A DNA stretch of 64,000 nucleotides from Apoda limacodes (taxonomy: Eukaryota; Arthropoda; Insecta; Lepidoptera; Limacodidae): positions 29,507,153-29,571,152 of the forward strand of contig OX291545.1 of assembly GCA_946406115.1 (NCBI GenBank). The letters run 5' to 3'. The position numbers were made by a program, and so were the translations under genes. Positions 34,892-45,109 of the stretch are shown piece after piece. The notes beneath the pieces are model-generated. The model did not search any database, was not told where the DNA came from, and worked only from the letters and a program-made list of their open reading frames with translations. The first letter of the stretch is position 1. Every line of letters starts with the position of its first letter.

Positions 34892-35117
34892 TAAGCGCTC
34901 CTACGCACTAGCGGTTAACCGCAGGGGAGGCAAACCGAGCGGCTAGCCGCTTTTCCAGTTTAATATGCAACCGCCTGTGATTGTACGCACTTCACCGCTG
35001 CGGCCCGCTTCGCGGCTAACACCGATATGGTGGCCAATCGCGAAGAAACCGCGTTAAGCGGTTGGACCGCTTTAACGAACCGCCTAGGCGGTTAACCGCT
35101 AATGCGTAGGAGGCCTA
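34892..35117. mobile_element. MITE with 27-30 bp inverted repeats
   Basis: 226 bp bounded by inverted termini: TCCTACGCACTAGCGGTTAA at the left and the complement of TCCTACGCATTAGCGGTTAA at the right. The terminal bases are TAAGCGC and TAGGCC. The interior is GC-rich and repeats palindromic GCGGTTAACCGC-type words. No clean target duplication was seen. Probably hAT-like; no transposase. Confidence 0.75.
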
Positions 35118-35394
35118 AATGACAGGATAAGATGCAATGATACAAGAGTACTGCGGAGTGAAAACAGATGTAGATAGTGAGTGACAAGAATTAAGAAATT
35201 CATGTTTAGGAAAGCTTTCAGAAATTACGATTTAATAACGAATTTAGGTCCACCTAGTACGAGAAACGTCGGATAGAAAAATTCTAGCGCGCGCCGGGCT
35301 GACCCAACACAATGGTCCTGCCGGCGATTCGGCGTTCAGTTATGACATTGTGTCTAACCGCACTGCCACGACCTGGTCCTGAAGTGATCACAGC

Positions 35395-35600
35395 TTGTGG
35401 ATACCAAACAACGGATGCAAATACATATATATATGTTGTATTTTGTAAATATATACACATTATACATAGAAAACACCGTCTCAAAACAAACAAATAATAA
35501 ATGTTTGTCTTGTGCGGGAATCGAACCCACGGCCCTTGATTCAACAATCGGGTAGCACATAACAAGGTAGCAGTACCACACTGAGCTATAGAGCTGAAGA
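35395..35600 (-). mobile_element. SINE-like element, copy 2
   Basis: Plus strand reads ATGTTTGTCTTGTGCGGGAA then TCGAACCCAC, the reverse complement of a tRNA-like B box, followed by a tRNA-like head ending ACTGAGCTATAGAGCT. The 5' side has ATACCAAACAACGGA. Same structure as 56028-56240. Too diverged at the head to be a functional tRNA. Confidence 0.65.
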
Positions 35601-36322
35601 AACTCTTATAAATAAATAGATTGTTACTCAATCACTCCGCAACGGAGCCTTCAGTTGAGCTGAAAGGCACACAGATAGACAGCTAAAAAGACGTAGAAGA
35701 GTATTTGCACTTTGTCCTGATAATTCTCATTATTAAAATTCCAAACGCATGGACAATTTTCAATTTGGACTTTTAAGGTTTTATTCTTCTCTAACCTTGC
35801 AACACGAAATACGTGTACAGAGTAAGGTGACGTCCGCCAAACTCAAAGAGAATATAATAGGCCGTACCGACTCACGCGGAGAAGGTTTGGCGAGACATGA
35901 AGAGAAATAGGTGCACTGTTCACACTCACGGTGAGTTATCAGTCCGGTTCTCCGGTATGGACGACTTTGCTAGTGGAGGCGCTTTGGTATTATGTGCACA
36001 ATAACCTTGTGCCTAAAAAAAAAACAAAAAAGAAAAAAATGGTGGATGTTACAAATGCATCGAAATAGAACAAGGTCGGTAAAAAAGTACATCTTATTTA
36101 ACCCAATTTTTTTGACGACGCACTGAACTCAACCGAGAATGTGATGGTGATATATACTATTATCTGTGATGGTGATCTCTTTCTCGCCCGTGAAATCCCT
36201 TTGAAGCGGGCTAAAAAACCGAGAACACACGACACGTGTCTCGGGTGTTCTCGGGGCTTCTCGGCGTGAGTCTGTACGGCATATAATACAATATGTTGGA
36301 CAAACTGATATGAATTACCAAC
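35601..36322. other. Non-genic stretch with a small perfect inverted repeat
   Basis: No gene. CCGAGAACAC (36219-36228) and GTGTTCTCGG (36245-36254) are exact inverted repeats around a 16-base loop. Confidence 0.4.
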
Positions 36323-36469
36323 AGTCCGCGGGGTCTAGTACAAAATGTATGGCAGACGCACCTGTCGAGAAAAAATTCTAGCGTCCGGTGGAGGTGTGAT
36401 CTGGCGCACATCGGAGCGGCCGACACGCGAGAAATTTTTTAGTCTGCGGGGTCTAGTACAAAATGTATG
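36323..36469 (+). repeat. Direct repeat of 29 bp (36323-36351 and 36441-36469)
   Basis: AGTC(C/T)GCGGGGTCTAGTAC followed by AAAATGTATG occurs twice, 118 bp apart, with one difference. The second copy runs into the target duplication of the jockey element. Confidence 0.7.
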
Positions 36470-37048
36470 CACATCATATTTTTTTTTTTTTTTTTTTTTT
36501 CTGAGCTGACTATGCAGTTGGCTGTTGCAGCCATTACTGCTTCACCGGACTTTTGGGGCGAGACTCTGAAGGAGCCTCAGCCCATATAGCGCCCAACGCT
36601 CAAGGGCTTCCCGCGGGGGAAGCCTCGGCTTGGGTTGTCGCTCTCGGGGGCGTCCCTTCGACCGGCGTGAGTCTCGAACCCGAAGGTGAGTCACCGCCAG
36701 GAGGGGAGTTCCCCGTTACGCGGGTGCGGTTGCGATTGAGTGGGGGCGAGAAGCGCCCCGGCACTCTTTGATACCTAGTGTATCCTTGTGGGCGCCGACG
36801 AACCCGGGGACGTCGGCGTCGTGTTTGGAGGGAGGCCCTATTCGGAGAGGTCGTAGAGACTAATCTCGCTATCCGGACAGCAAGATCGTCATCTGGGGAC
36901 GTTAGTACGTGCCGAGGCCGCCTAACAATAGTTTTACGACCGTGACCGGGTCGATCGGGGGGACGATACGTTGTGGATTGCACAATTAATCGATTCGGGT
37001 GATTTTGCGTACGCTCGAAAAAGCGGACTGCCAAGTCTTTAAAATATT

Positions 37049-39547
37049 TTTTTTTTTTTTTTTTTATACCACTAAGGTGGCAAACAAGCCTACGGTCCGC
37101 CTGATGGTAAGCGGTCACCGTAGCCTATGGACGCTTGCAACACCAGGGGCATCACTCGCGCGTTACCGACCCTTCAGAAATCTAATAACTTCTTTTTTGA
37201 AGAACCCCATACTGTAGTCCTTAGAGAAAACCTTGGCAGGGAGCTCATTCCACAACCCAAGGGTTCGCGGGAGGAAGTTTCTCTGAAACCGCACTGTTCG
37301 CGACCATTTTGGTTCCAAAGTGTAAGAATGAATTCCCTGTCGATGGCGAGCGGTGCGATGGTAGAAAGTAGCCGTGGGCATCATTTCGAACAATTCCTCA
37401 GAACACAATCCATTGTACAAGCGGTAGAACACACACAGGGAGGCAAAGTCTCTCCTCAGACTTAAGGGTTCGATACCGCAAGTGAGTTTGGGATCGTCGA
37501 CAATTCTCACAGCCCGTCGTTGAACCGAGTCAAAAGGGCCAAGCTGGTATCCGGGTGCACCCGCCCAGAGATGGCAGCAGTACTCCATATGGGGCCGGAC
37601 TTGCGACTTGTAAAGTAGCAACCTTTGCCCCGACGTGAAGTACTGCTTCGCTCTGTTGAGTACACCAAGTTTTTTGGACGCCAGCTTTACCTTGCCTAGC
37701 AAATGATCTCGGAACTGAACATCGCTGGAGATGTCAACGCCAAGGATCCCAATGCTCTTGGAGATGGAGAGGGGAGTGTTCTGGAATTGTGGGACTACAG
37801 TGAATGGGGTTTTCTTAGCGGTGAACGCGCAGACTTGTGTCTTTGAAGGGTTGAATCGGACCAAGTTTTCCCGCCCCCAGTCAGAGACCTTGGACAGACC
37901 GATCTCGATTTGTGACACAAGTTCTTCACGCTTTTCCTCCACAACGGAACGTGGGATGCTTGCACGGCCCGTGTAATAAGCGTCTCCAGTACTGTCATCT
38001 GCATAGCAATGTATGTTGTTGATGTCCAACATATCATTGATGTGCAGTAGAAACAGCGTAGGAGACAGCACAGAGCCTTGCGGGACACCAGCATTAATGT
38101 CCATGCTATCAGAGCAACTACCGTCAACTACGGCTCGTATGCTTCTGCCGGACAAAAAGCTAGCCACCCATTTGCACAAACCCTCGGGCACTCCGTAAGA
38201 AGGCAACTTCGATAGAAGACCCCGGTGCCAGACCCGATCGAACGCCTTCGCTATGTCTAGGCTACATGCCAATGCCTCCCCCTGACTCTCAATGGCTAGT
38301 GCCCATCGGTGTGTGAGATACACTAGAAGGTCACCAGTTGAGCGACCGTGGCGAAAGCCATATTGACGGTCACTGATCAGGTCGTGTTTTTCTAGGTATC
38401 TCAAAAGCTGTGTGTTGATCACACGCTCCATCACCTTGGAGAGGAGAGAGGTTATAGCGATAGGCCTGTAATTCGATGGATCTGATCTATCGCCCTTTTT
38501 GGGCACCGGGTGCACATTTGCAGTCTTCCATGAAGACGGAAATTGCCTAGTGTGGTAGGAAAGCGTGAAGAGGCGCGTGAGTACAGGACATAACTCAGGA
38601 GCACACTGCTTAAGCACCACTGCTGGTATGCCGTCTGGCCCACTCGACTTATGAACGTCTAGGGAAAGCAACGCCCGCCGGACCTCGCGCTGTGTTATAG
38701 TGATTTCCGGCATGGTCTTACCGCACCACGGTAAAGTAGGTGGTACAGCGCCTTCGTCGTTCACATTCGAGTTAGAGGCAAAGAGACTGCCCAATAGATC
38801 GGCTTTCTCTTTTGCACTGTGGGCCAAGTCACCATCGGTCTTTCGCAGTGGTGGTAATGACGACTGGCAGAAGTTCCCCTGGGCAGCTTTAGCAAGCGAC
38901 CAGAAAGCACGACTCCCAGAAGGATAGCTCGCAAGTCGCCCACCTATTTTGCCGATGAATTGGAATTTTGCTCTGGCAGTTGCTTTCTTACTGAACCTCG
39001 AGGCAGCATTTAATTTGCGTTTTAACTCAGAAATATTCGGATCCTTATTATTACGAGCCGTGGTCCAAGCCTCATACGCAGTTTGCTTAAGAATTTTAGC
39101 TTCTCTGCAAGGCCTATTAAACCACGGTCGTTTTTTGACGCCGGCAGCTACTCGCAGGTTAGGAATGAAACATTCCATACCAGCGAGGATTGTCTCAGTG
39201 ACTGCGGCTGCGCAGACGTCAGGATCTTCTGAGCTATAGCAGATCTGCCTCCACGGGTACGATGCATAAAATTCTCGCAATCCATCCCAGTCTGCCGACT
39301 TATAATGCCACACACGACGCCAATTAGTTGGCCCAGAAGGATCGGGTTGTGTGCATGACAATCGAGTCCGGATGAGACAGTGGTCCGAGGAGCCAAGAGG
39401 CGCATCCACTGAGACGGAGTATCCATCTGGACGTGTAGTCAGCAGAAGGTCCAGTAAGGAGCTTGTATGGTCCTCTATATCTGGTATTCTCGTTGGAGAA
39501 AGTACCAGCTGAGAGAATCCATAGGTCAGAGCAAATTCATGAGCAGA
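37049..39547 (-). mobile_element. LINE family A, best-preserved copy, nested in the jockey element
   Basis: About 2.5 kb, 5'-truncated in the endonuclease (first residues SAHEFALTYGFSQLVLSP). It retains the EN end (SSDHCLIRTRLSC), the full RT (SSGPDGIPAVVLK, GFRHGRSTGDLLVYLTHR, LDIAKAFDRVWH, GVPQGSVLSPTLFLLHIND, CYADDST) and the C-terminus. The 3' end is CCACCTTAGTGGTATA plus a ~20-base A-tract. The insertion site shows a short ATATT duplication (37044-37048 and 39548-39552). The open frame is intact to 37163, so this is the youngest family A copy here. Confidence 0.85.
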
Positions 39548-40288
39548 ATATTGGGGAATCGTGGGAAGTTCGAAGTCTCTGTGTAGGTCCGCATTGCGAA
39601 CGTACCAAGAGGCTCCAGTGACCGCTCTCAGAAAGCGGTTTTGGAGGGTCTGGAGTTTGTGGAGATTGCGCTTGGACAGCGCAAAGACTACGCTAGCATA
39701 AGCTAGTATGGGGCGGATACAAGTTGTGTAAAGATTTAGCTTATTTCTAAGCGACATCTTACTATACTTGCCTATCATGGGATAGAGACGGCCGAGGACA
39801 AAAGCGGCTCGGTCTCTGACTATTTTGGTGTGAGCTTGGAAGTTCAAACGACTATCCATGGTCACACCGAGATATTTGGTCTTATTTTGCCAGGGAATGG
39901 CACGACCGAAAAGAGAAAGGGGAGAAGGCCGCAGAGGGCGGCCTAGGGTAAAAAGAACGGCAGAGCTTTTGTCGGGATTCACCTCGATTCTCCATTTCCG
40001 AAACCACTCGCCTAGGGCGGTGATAGCGGGTTGGAGTCTCTCAGTGATTCGACTCACTTGCCTATCTGTGGTATAGATAGCGGTATCGTCCGCAAAGAGG
40101 GCTAGATTTGTACCTATCGTTTTAGGGATATCGTTAGTGTACAGAAGGTACAAGATGGGGGCGAGCACGGACCCTTGCGGGACTCCTGCTTCTATGGGAC
40201 GGGGGGAAGAGAGAGTGCCTTCGACTTTGTAGCGAAAGCTACGATTCGACAAATAGTCTCGTATGATGAGCACGAGACGATCTGGCAA
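37163..40288 (-). CDS. Chimeric 1041-codon retrotransposon ORF (jockey RT fused to family A EN-RT)
   Basis: One uninterrupted frame spans two elements. Residues 1 to ~246 are the jockey RT from after motif A: GVPQGSVLAPILYL (35-48), the FADD box (65-68) and YLGVTMD. At IPQY the frame passes into the nested LINE (SAHEFALTYGF...) and stays open through its endonuclease remnant, complete RT (YADD near residue 760) and C-terminus ending RFLKGR. The fusion is a product of nested insertion, not a natural gene family; both parts lack the start of their own ORF. The ATG is an internal methionine; the jockey frame is open for ~50 bases further up. Translation as a fusion is not expected, but gene predictors would report one odd two-RT protein here. 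Confidence 0.85.
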   Translation of the reverse strand: MPDRLVLIIRDYLSNRSFRYKVEGTLSSPRPIEAGVPQGSVLAPILYLLYTNDIPKTIGTNLALFADDTAIYTTDRQVSRITERLQPAITALGEWFRKWRIEVNPDKSSAVLFTLGRPLRPSPLSLFGRAIPWQNKTKYLGVTMDSRLNFQAHTKIVRDRAAFVLGRLYPMIGKYSKMSLRNKLNLYTTCIRPILAYASVVFALSKRNLHKLQTLQNRFLRAVTGASWYVRNADLHRDFELPTIPQYSAHEFALTYGFSQLVLSPTRIPDIEDHTSSLLDLLLTTRPDGYSVSVDAPLGSSDHCLIRTRLSCTQPDPSGPTNWRRVWHYKSADWDGLREFYASYPWRQICYSSEDPDVCAAAVTETILAGMECFIPNLRVAAGVKKRPWFNRPCREAKILKQTAYEAWTTARNNKDPNISELKRKLNAASRFSKKATARAKFQFIGKIGGRLASYPSGSRAFWSLAKAAQGNFCQSSLPPLRKTDGDLAHSAKEKADLLGSLFASNSNVNDEGAVPPTLPWCGKTMPEITITQREVRRALLSLDVHKSSGPDGIPAVVLKQCAPELCPVLTRLFTLSYHTRQFPSSWKTANVHPVPKKGDRSDPSNYRPIAITSLLSKVMERVINTQLLRYLEKHDLISDRQYGFRHGRSTGDLLVYLTHRWALAIESQGEALACSLDIAKAFDRVWHRGLLSKLPSYGVPEGLCKWVASFLSGRSIRAVVDGSCSDSMDINAGVPQGSVLSPTLFLLHINDMLDINNIHCYADDSTGDAYYTGRASIPRSVVEEKREELVSQIEIGLSKVSDWGRENLVRFNPSKTQVCAFTAKKTPFTVVPQFQNTPLSISKSIGILGVDISSDVQFRDHLLGKVKLASKKLGVLNRAKQYFTSGQRLLLYKSQVRPHMEYCCHLWAGAPGYQLGPFDSVQRRAVRIVDDPKLTCGIEPLSLRRDFASLCVFYRLYNGLCSEELFEMMPTATFYHRTARHRQGIHSYTLEPKWSRTVRFQRNFLPRTLGLWNELPAKVFSKDYSMGFFKKEVIRFLKGR

Positions 40289-40350
40289 CTGAAAGTTGTA
40301 CAGTTTAAAAATTAAACCGTTGTGCCAGACTTTGTCGAAAACACATCATA

Positions 40351-40572
40351 GTGCGCGCTCCAGAACTTTTCTATCGGGAATTTCTCATAATGTACGCTCG
40401 GCCTTAAACGAGGAGGTGCGCAGATGTAACTTTTGTTGACCAGCAAGCACTGGCAACATTGCTGTGGTGTTTGTAACGTATTGATTAATTACTCTATGGT
40501 GTTTGTTTCGGTGTTAATGTATGTTAAAATAATAATAAATAAAGAAATCATGAAAATAAAGACAAACATAAA
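40351..40572 (+). promoter_or_regulatory. Probable promoter/5' UTR of the SAAL1-like gene
   Basis: The 222 bases between the jockey target duplication and the ATG are the only unique upstream sequence left for the gene. They hold GCGCGCTCCAGAAC and other CG-bearing words, then AT-rich 5'-UTR-like sequence. No TATA box at a convincing position. The assignment is by location. Confidence 0.4.
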
Positions 40573-41859
40573 ATGAAGCCGAACCAAGACTTAAGTGACT
40601 CGGAGCCTCCAACTTCAGAATCTGTTACTGGTGATGTCATAGGAAACACAGCATACAGTGAAAGATTTGTTTTAAAAATATTATTGAAGTTGGCCAACAC
40701 AAACTCTCTGAAAGAAGATATTAAAGAGCAGTTATTTGAAGATGATCTTTGTACTCTTTGGGATATGACTGCTGAAACAGACGTAGTTTTGTTTCTAGAT
40801 AAACATGAAGTTTTAAATTTGTTTAATTTTGCTTTACCCTTTTTAGACTCTCCACGGATACTTGAAATAGTCACTGGTGTTATAGGCAACATGTGTTGTC
40901 AAAAAGAAATTGTAAAATCTCTTTTAAAAATGGATAGTTTTCTAACTCATTTACTGGAGAATATAGCATCTGATGATAGCTTAGTCCTTATTCAAGTGCT
41001 CCGCATGGTCAACTCTTGTTTATTTTTAACAGAAGAAGACTGCATTCCTATGTGGCTTAATCTGTTTGAAAAAGTAAGTTATTCCAACAGTTTATACTTC
41101 ATTTTAAAGAATTCGTCTCATAAAGATGTTTTAGTCACAGCATTAGAGAACTTAAATGTTATTTGCACATACTGCAACACTGCACAGACTCGAAGTGGAT
41201 TTTTCACACAATTCCTAACAAAGGAAGCTCTGGAATCTTTAACTTCAGCATTTACCGAGATTGTTGTCACACAGAAACAGTCCTGTGCAAAGGAAGAGTT
41301 AGAAAGAACACTCATTGTAACTTTGCAAATAATTCTGAACATTATTGGTTTCGATAAATCTTTAGAGATGTATGAAGGTAATAAAGATATAATAATTAAT
41401 GTTGTAACACAAATCCTTAAGTATTATGAAAACAAGCTTGTCAATGATAGTGAAGTAGATGCTGATTTAGTTGATGTTATTGATTCAACAGAAACTATTA
41501 CAAATGCTTTTGATTTGACTGTAAACTGTAAACCTGAAGTTTACTTTATTTCAAGTTTTAACATTTGGAAAGCCTCACAATCAATAATGAAGGCAGATGA
41601 AAAAAACGTTAATAACTTTGAAGAAGATGACAAAAAAGAGTTGCAAGATTTTGTAAACCAAACAAAAACACCACTAAGTAGATTATTGTGTACATATTTA
41701 GCAAAATGTTCTGAAAACAATTTATTTGCAATACTGGATTTGATGGGAAATGATTTTGAAGAAGTTATAGCTTCTCTCTCTGACAGAGAAATTTCAGAAG
41801 CTGTGTTGAAGAGAGCTAGAAACTATAGAATTTTGTTAAAAGAAAATATTGATTCATAA
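40573..41859 (+). CDS. SAAL1-like protein (armadillo-type fold)
   Basis: A 428-residue single-exon protein; vertebrate SAAL1 is ~470 residues. After an acidic, Ser/Pro-rich start (~1-25), helices repeat through the body. The family signature is seen in LWDMTAETDVVLFLDKHEV (~62-80) and ILEIVTGVIGNMCCQKEIV (~96-114). The middle has Leu/Ile-rich helices (SLVLIQVLRMVNSCLFLTE). The C-terminus ends in charged helices (SDREISEAVLKRARNYRILL). SAAL1 is reported in mammals to promote fibroblast proliferation, but its molecular role is not established. The start is the first ATG of the frame, and the product matches the family from there. Transposons lie ~220 bp upstream and ~110 bp downstream. No intron is needed to explain the frame. 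Confidence 0.88.
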   Translation: MKPNQDLSDSEPPTSESVTGDVIGNTAYSERFVLKILLKLANTNSLKEDIKEQLFEDDLCTLWDMTAETDVVLFLDKHEVLNLFNFALPFLDSPRILEIVTGVIGNMCCQKEIVKSLLKMDSFLTHLLENIASDDSLVLIQVLRMVNSCLFLTEEDCIPMWLNLFEKVSYSNSLYFILKNSSHKDVLVTALENLNVICTYCNTAQTRSGFFTQFLTKEALESLTSAFTEIVVTQKQSCAKEELERTLIVTLQIILNIIGFDKSLEMYEGNKDIIINVVTQILKYYENKLVNDSEVDADLVDVIDSTETITNAFDLTVNCKPEVYFISSFNIWKASQSIMKADEKNVNNFEEDDKKELQDFVNQTKTPLSRLLCTYLAKCSENNLFAILDLMGNDFEEVIASLSDREISEAVLKRARNYRILLKENIDS

Positions 41860-41964
41860 AATTTGGCCTTAATTTATTTAATACTAAAAATAAATTATAT
41901 ATTTCAACTGAAAAAAATTCTTTTAATTATTTTTGTGTACCAGGAAATGTTTTTAAGATCCTTT

Positions 41965-42480
41965 ATTACTGCTTTTTTGAAGAACCCCAGGTTGTAGTCC
42001 TTAGAGAAACTGCACTGTATGTAACCATTTAGGTTCCAATGTGTAAGGATGAATTTTATTCATGCTAACGGCAGCGGAGTGGTAGTGGAAAGTAGCCATG
42101 GGCATAATTTCGAATATCTTGTAAGACAGCTCATTATACAAGCAAAAAACACTCGCAGGGAGGCAAACCATGTCCTCAGACTTTAGGGTTCAAAATGGCT
42201 TGTAAGTTTGGGTTAGTCGACAATTCTCTCAGCTTGTGGTTGAACCGAGACAAGTATTCGGGCACAGCCACTCCAAAATGGCAGCAGTACTCAATGAAGG
42301 GCCAGATTTATGACTTATTAAGTAGCAACATTTGCTATGAGGCAAAGTATTGCTTCACTCTTTTGAGTGCACCAAGTTCTTTTGACAGCAGCTTCACCTT
42401 GTCTTCCAAATGATCTCTGAAGTAGATGTCGAAAATCTGAGAGATGTCAACACCAAAGATCCCAATACTCTTAGTGATGA
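41965..42480 (-). mobile_element. LINE family A, degraded fragment
   Basis: Minus-strand homologue of the family A C-terminal coding region: TTTTTTGAAGAACCCC, TAGTCCTTAGAGAAA, GTAGCCATGGGCATAATTTC, CAGGGAGGCAAA and GTCGACAATTCTC. It runs into the region near CCAAGATCCC at 42455-42470, with many indels and no tail. Confidence 0.8.
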
Positions 42481-42574
42481 AAGTCTATGGATGCAGTTTA
42501 TACAGAAAAAAATTAAGAAAAACAATGTTGAACACTCAACTAAATTACTTAGTTCTTTCTGAGGGTTTGTGAAA

Positions 42575-42705
42575 ATGGCTCGCTAGCTTTCTGTCCGGCT
42601 GACGCATACAAGCTGTAGTTAACATTAGATGCTTTAAAACAATTTAAAAGCATGGACATTAATGATGGCGCCCCGTAAGGCTGTCTCCTACGCTCATTAT
42701 GCTAC
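42575..42705 (+). mobile_element. LINE family A fragment, opposite orientation
   Basis: Plus-strand piece with CTGTCCGGCTGACGCATACA, AGCATGGACATTAATGATGG and GTCTCCTACGCT, matching the RT region around SMDINAGVPQGSVLSPTLF. It is inverted relative to the fragment ending at 42480. Confidence 0.7.
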
Positions 42706-43084
42706 ATATAAATTATGTGGTGGGGTCGGTGCGTATGTGAAGTCAGGTGTGTGCGTGCAACATCTATATACCCTCTGACTTAGAACAGTTATGGCTAGAA
42801 ATATAATTTGAATAGCTTATTGTCCCCCCTCTTTAAGCCATAGTGTCGCTATAGACAGTCTACAAAAAAACGAGTTGCACTCCGGAAGTGTAGCCAGAAG
42901 TGAAAACCTTTACACATGATTCGCGCTTAACACTCAAATATGTCACAAGACATGTCTTTGACATTGTCAAGAGATAATAATGTTTGTTTATTTACTTTTT
43001 TGACGTAGTATATTTGACATCGCAATCTGTCATAGAATTAAAATTCCATATTCAACCTCCCTGTACTACTTATAATCGCTTATA
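42706..43084. other. Non-genic stretch
   Basis: No gene or recognisable element. Confidence 0.4.
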
Positions 43085-43540
43085 CTAAAAATAAAAATTA
43101 TAATAGGCGTGGCATTACGGTTTCCGTATTTTACAAAGACAAAGATGCACTTTGTTCAATTTCCATATTTTAAACACTTTATATACACGAATTTTACGAA
43201 TACACAGCAGTATGGCCACTACACAGACGGTAGTGCCATCAGCTGTCACCATCCATGGATGCTCGTAGCACGCTGTAACATAAACACACACGACCATTCG
43301 CGCAAGCGCCCTGCGCCGCCTAAACGAAACAGCAGGCGCAGGCATACATTTTCGCCGCGCCGTAGAAAGAGAGGGGGATACTCCCTCTCCTACGCCGCGC
43401 CAGCTGTCTACTCTCCATGCGTCTTACGAATTTTCACGATCAGGACACGTGACCTGACGCGAGTTTATCATTTTTTACCCATACCAAAAAAAGTGCACAA
43501 CACCGCTAAAGAAGTTTTCACTTCAAAAACCCGCTCAGCC
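43085..43540. repeat. Long inverted repeat arm, copy 2 (partner at 13072)
   Basis: Reverse-complement partner of 13072-13495, ~30 kb away. Both copies keep an ATG followed by ~55 similar codons (MALRF.YFTK.KMHFVQFPYF), after which indels shift the frame. The 156-codon frame at 43109-43579 is therefore not supported as a gene. Confidence 0.8.
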
Positions 43541-44130
43541 TCTCGCCGCCAACGCGTAGTCTTTACAGGAAGCAGCTAGATTTACCCCGTGTAGACTTGT
43601 TCTTTATTACCTATTTAAGAGGCAGTACTAACGTGACAGAATACTAGAATAAAAACAAGGTTGACGCGTCACGTAACTGAGCGAGCGTGAATAGTGCAGC
43701 TACATGAAATATATTCATAGTTTTATTTTATATCATTGTTATCAAAAAACGGTTTTTCTCAGGGTTTAAACCAAAGTCGAAACTACGCTATCACTTAGAA
43801 CTTTGTAGATTTCTGCGCAGTCAGGAGCTTCGTTAATAAAAATAAACAAAACCCAAGGATAATGTAGAATCACGTAAACCAGTTGATCAGACCTAAAAGC
43901 ATACAATCATTACCGTTTGAAACATTTTCATAAACAATGTTACCCCACAAACTGCTTACACTGATTTGTAGTATGAAAATCCTTCCGATATATGTATCAA
44001 CACGTATGCCACCATTTTGTATCAGCGTCTACTCAGAGTCGGCTTATTGCGACCTCCACGTCTAACTCAAAAGGTGAAGTGAAGGCAATAGGTACATCCA
44101 TGACGATTAGACTTACTTTGCCCTTCCCTT
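43541..44130. other. Non-genic stretch
   Basis: No gene or recognisable element. Confidence 0.4.
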
Positions 44131-44592
44131 TTTTTATTATCGCTAAGGTGGCAGACAAGCATTCGGTCCGCCTGATGGTAAGCGGTCACCGTAGCCTATA
44201 GACGCTTGTAACACCAGGGGTAACACTCGCGCGTTGCCGACCCTTCAAAAATCCAATAACTTCTTCCTTGAAAAACCCTATACTACAGTCCTTAGAGCAA
44301 ACCTTGGCAGGGACCTCATTCCACCCAAACGTTCGCGGGAGGAAGTTTCTCCGAAACCGCACTGTACGCGATTTCGGTTCTAAAGTGTGAAAATGAATTT
44401 TCTGCCGATGGCGAGCGGTGCAATGGTAGAAAGTAGCCGTGGGCATCAGTTTCAACAATTCCTCAGAACACATCGCATTATACAAGCAGTAGAACACACA
44501 GGGAGGCAAAGTCTCGCCTCAGACTTAAGGGTTCAATACGGCAAGTGAGTTTGGGATCGTCGACAATTCTCACAGCCCGTTGTTGAACCAGG

Positions 44593-45109
44593 CTAAGGCT
44601 AGGGTATAGGCCAGACCGCGAAAATACGCCGTTTTTGTGCAAATTTTGTGGCTAAAGTAAAGCATCTAAAGCATTGAAAAAATATATGTTATAAAACTTA
44701 CTTTTGTCTAGTGCATTACCTTACTGACTGATTTTCATTTATTGTATTTAATGCAATAAAAAATCTGGAAGTGACCGTTGTTTCAACACTTGTGCAAATT
44801 TTTAAAGCGTGTTTTGCATTTGCTTGTGATGAAAGTTGGTTAAATAATTAGAATAGCTTGTTATCTAGTGCATAGACTAAGTTGTAGCGAAAAGTCAAGA
44901 AATGTGACTACAAAACGGTAATAACGTTAAATTCCATACAAAAAATTTAAAGTTTCAAGGCGTCATTACGGTATAAATTACTTAAAAAGTATATAACCTA
45001 TATATCTCATAGTAATGTATAAGACATTATCTTATGATTTATAGTAAATTTACATACACAACGTTAGAATTACAGAAATTAGCTTTCTGGCCTATATCGC
45101 CCTCTTTAA
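44593..45109. mobile_element. piggyBac-type MITE, copy 2
   Basis: Inverted relative to copy 1 at 1232-1711 and similar over its whole length (AAAATACGCCGTTTTTGTGC, AAATTTTGTGGCTAAA, AAAGCGTGTTTTGCATTTGC). The right border is CTGGCCTATATCGCCCTC followed by TTTAA; the left border has CTAA in place of TTAA. It sits inside a family A LINE, proving it moved after that LINE. Confidence 0.7.

Larger units (their letters stand above)
36479..40341 (-). mobile_element. Jockey-type LINE, 5'-truncated, carrying a nested LINE
   Basis: Minus-strand element flanked by a 9-bp duplication CACATCATA (36470-36478 and 40342-40350). Its 3' end is a 22-base T tract on the plus strand (36479-36500), i.e. the A-tail. 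The 5' end is truncated inside the RT at FDKVWHNGL (~40337). The RT part (39553-40337) has GVPQGSVLAPILYLLYTND and FADDTAIY. The C-terminus resumes beyond the nested insert at FKDLAVRFFERTQNHPNRL (37043 downward) and is followed by a GC-rich 3' region. Deleting 37049-39552 restores the reading IPQYFKDLAVRFF. Confidence 0.85.

Noticed and set aside
35510..35600. tRNA-like sequence with a B box
   Set aside because: Attached to a SINE body shared with 56028-56240; the cloverleaf does not close, so not a tRNA gene.
36600..37118. 172-codon minus-strand frame
   Set aside because: It is the jockey C-terminus joined out of context to the family A tail and A-tract; the first part is 3' UTR of the nested LINE.
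43109..43579. 156-codon frame, with a 60-codon similar frame at 13298-13480
   Set aside because: The shared peptide reflects nucleotide identity of a dispersed repeat; indels break the frame in the other copy after ~55 codons and both strands are open.
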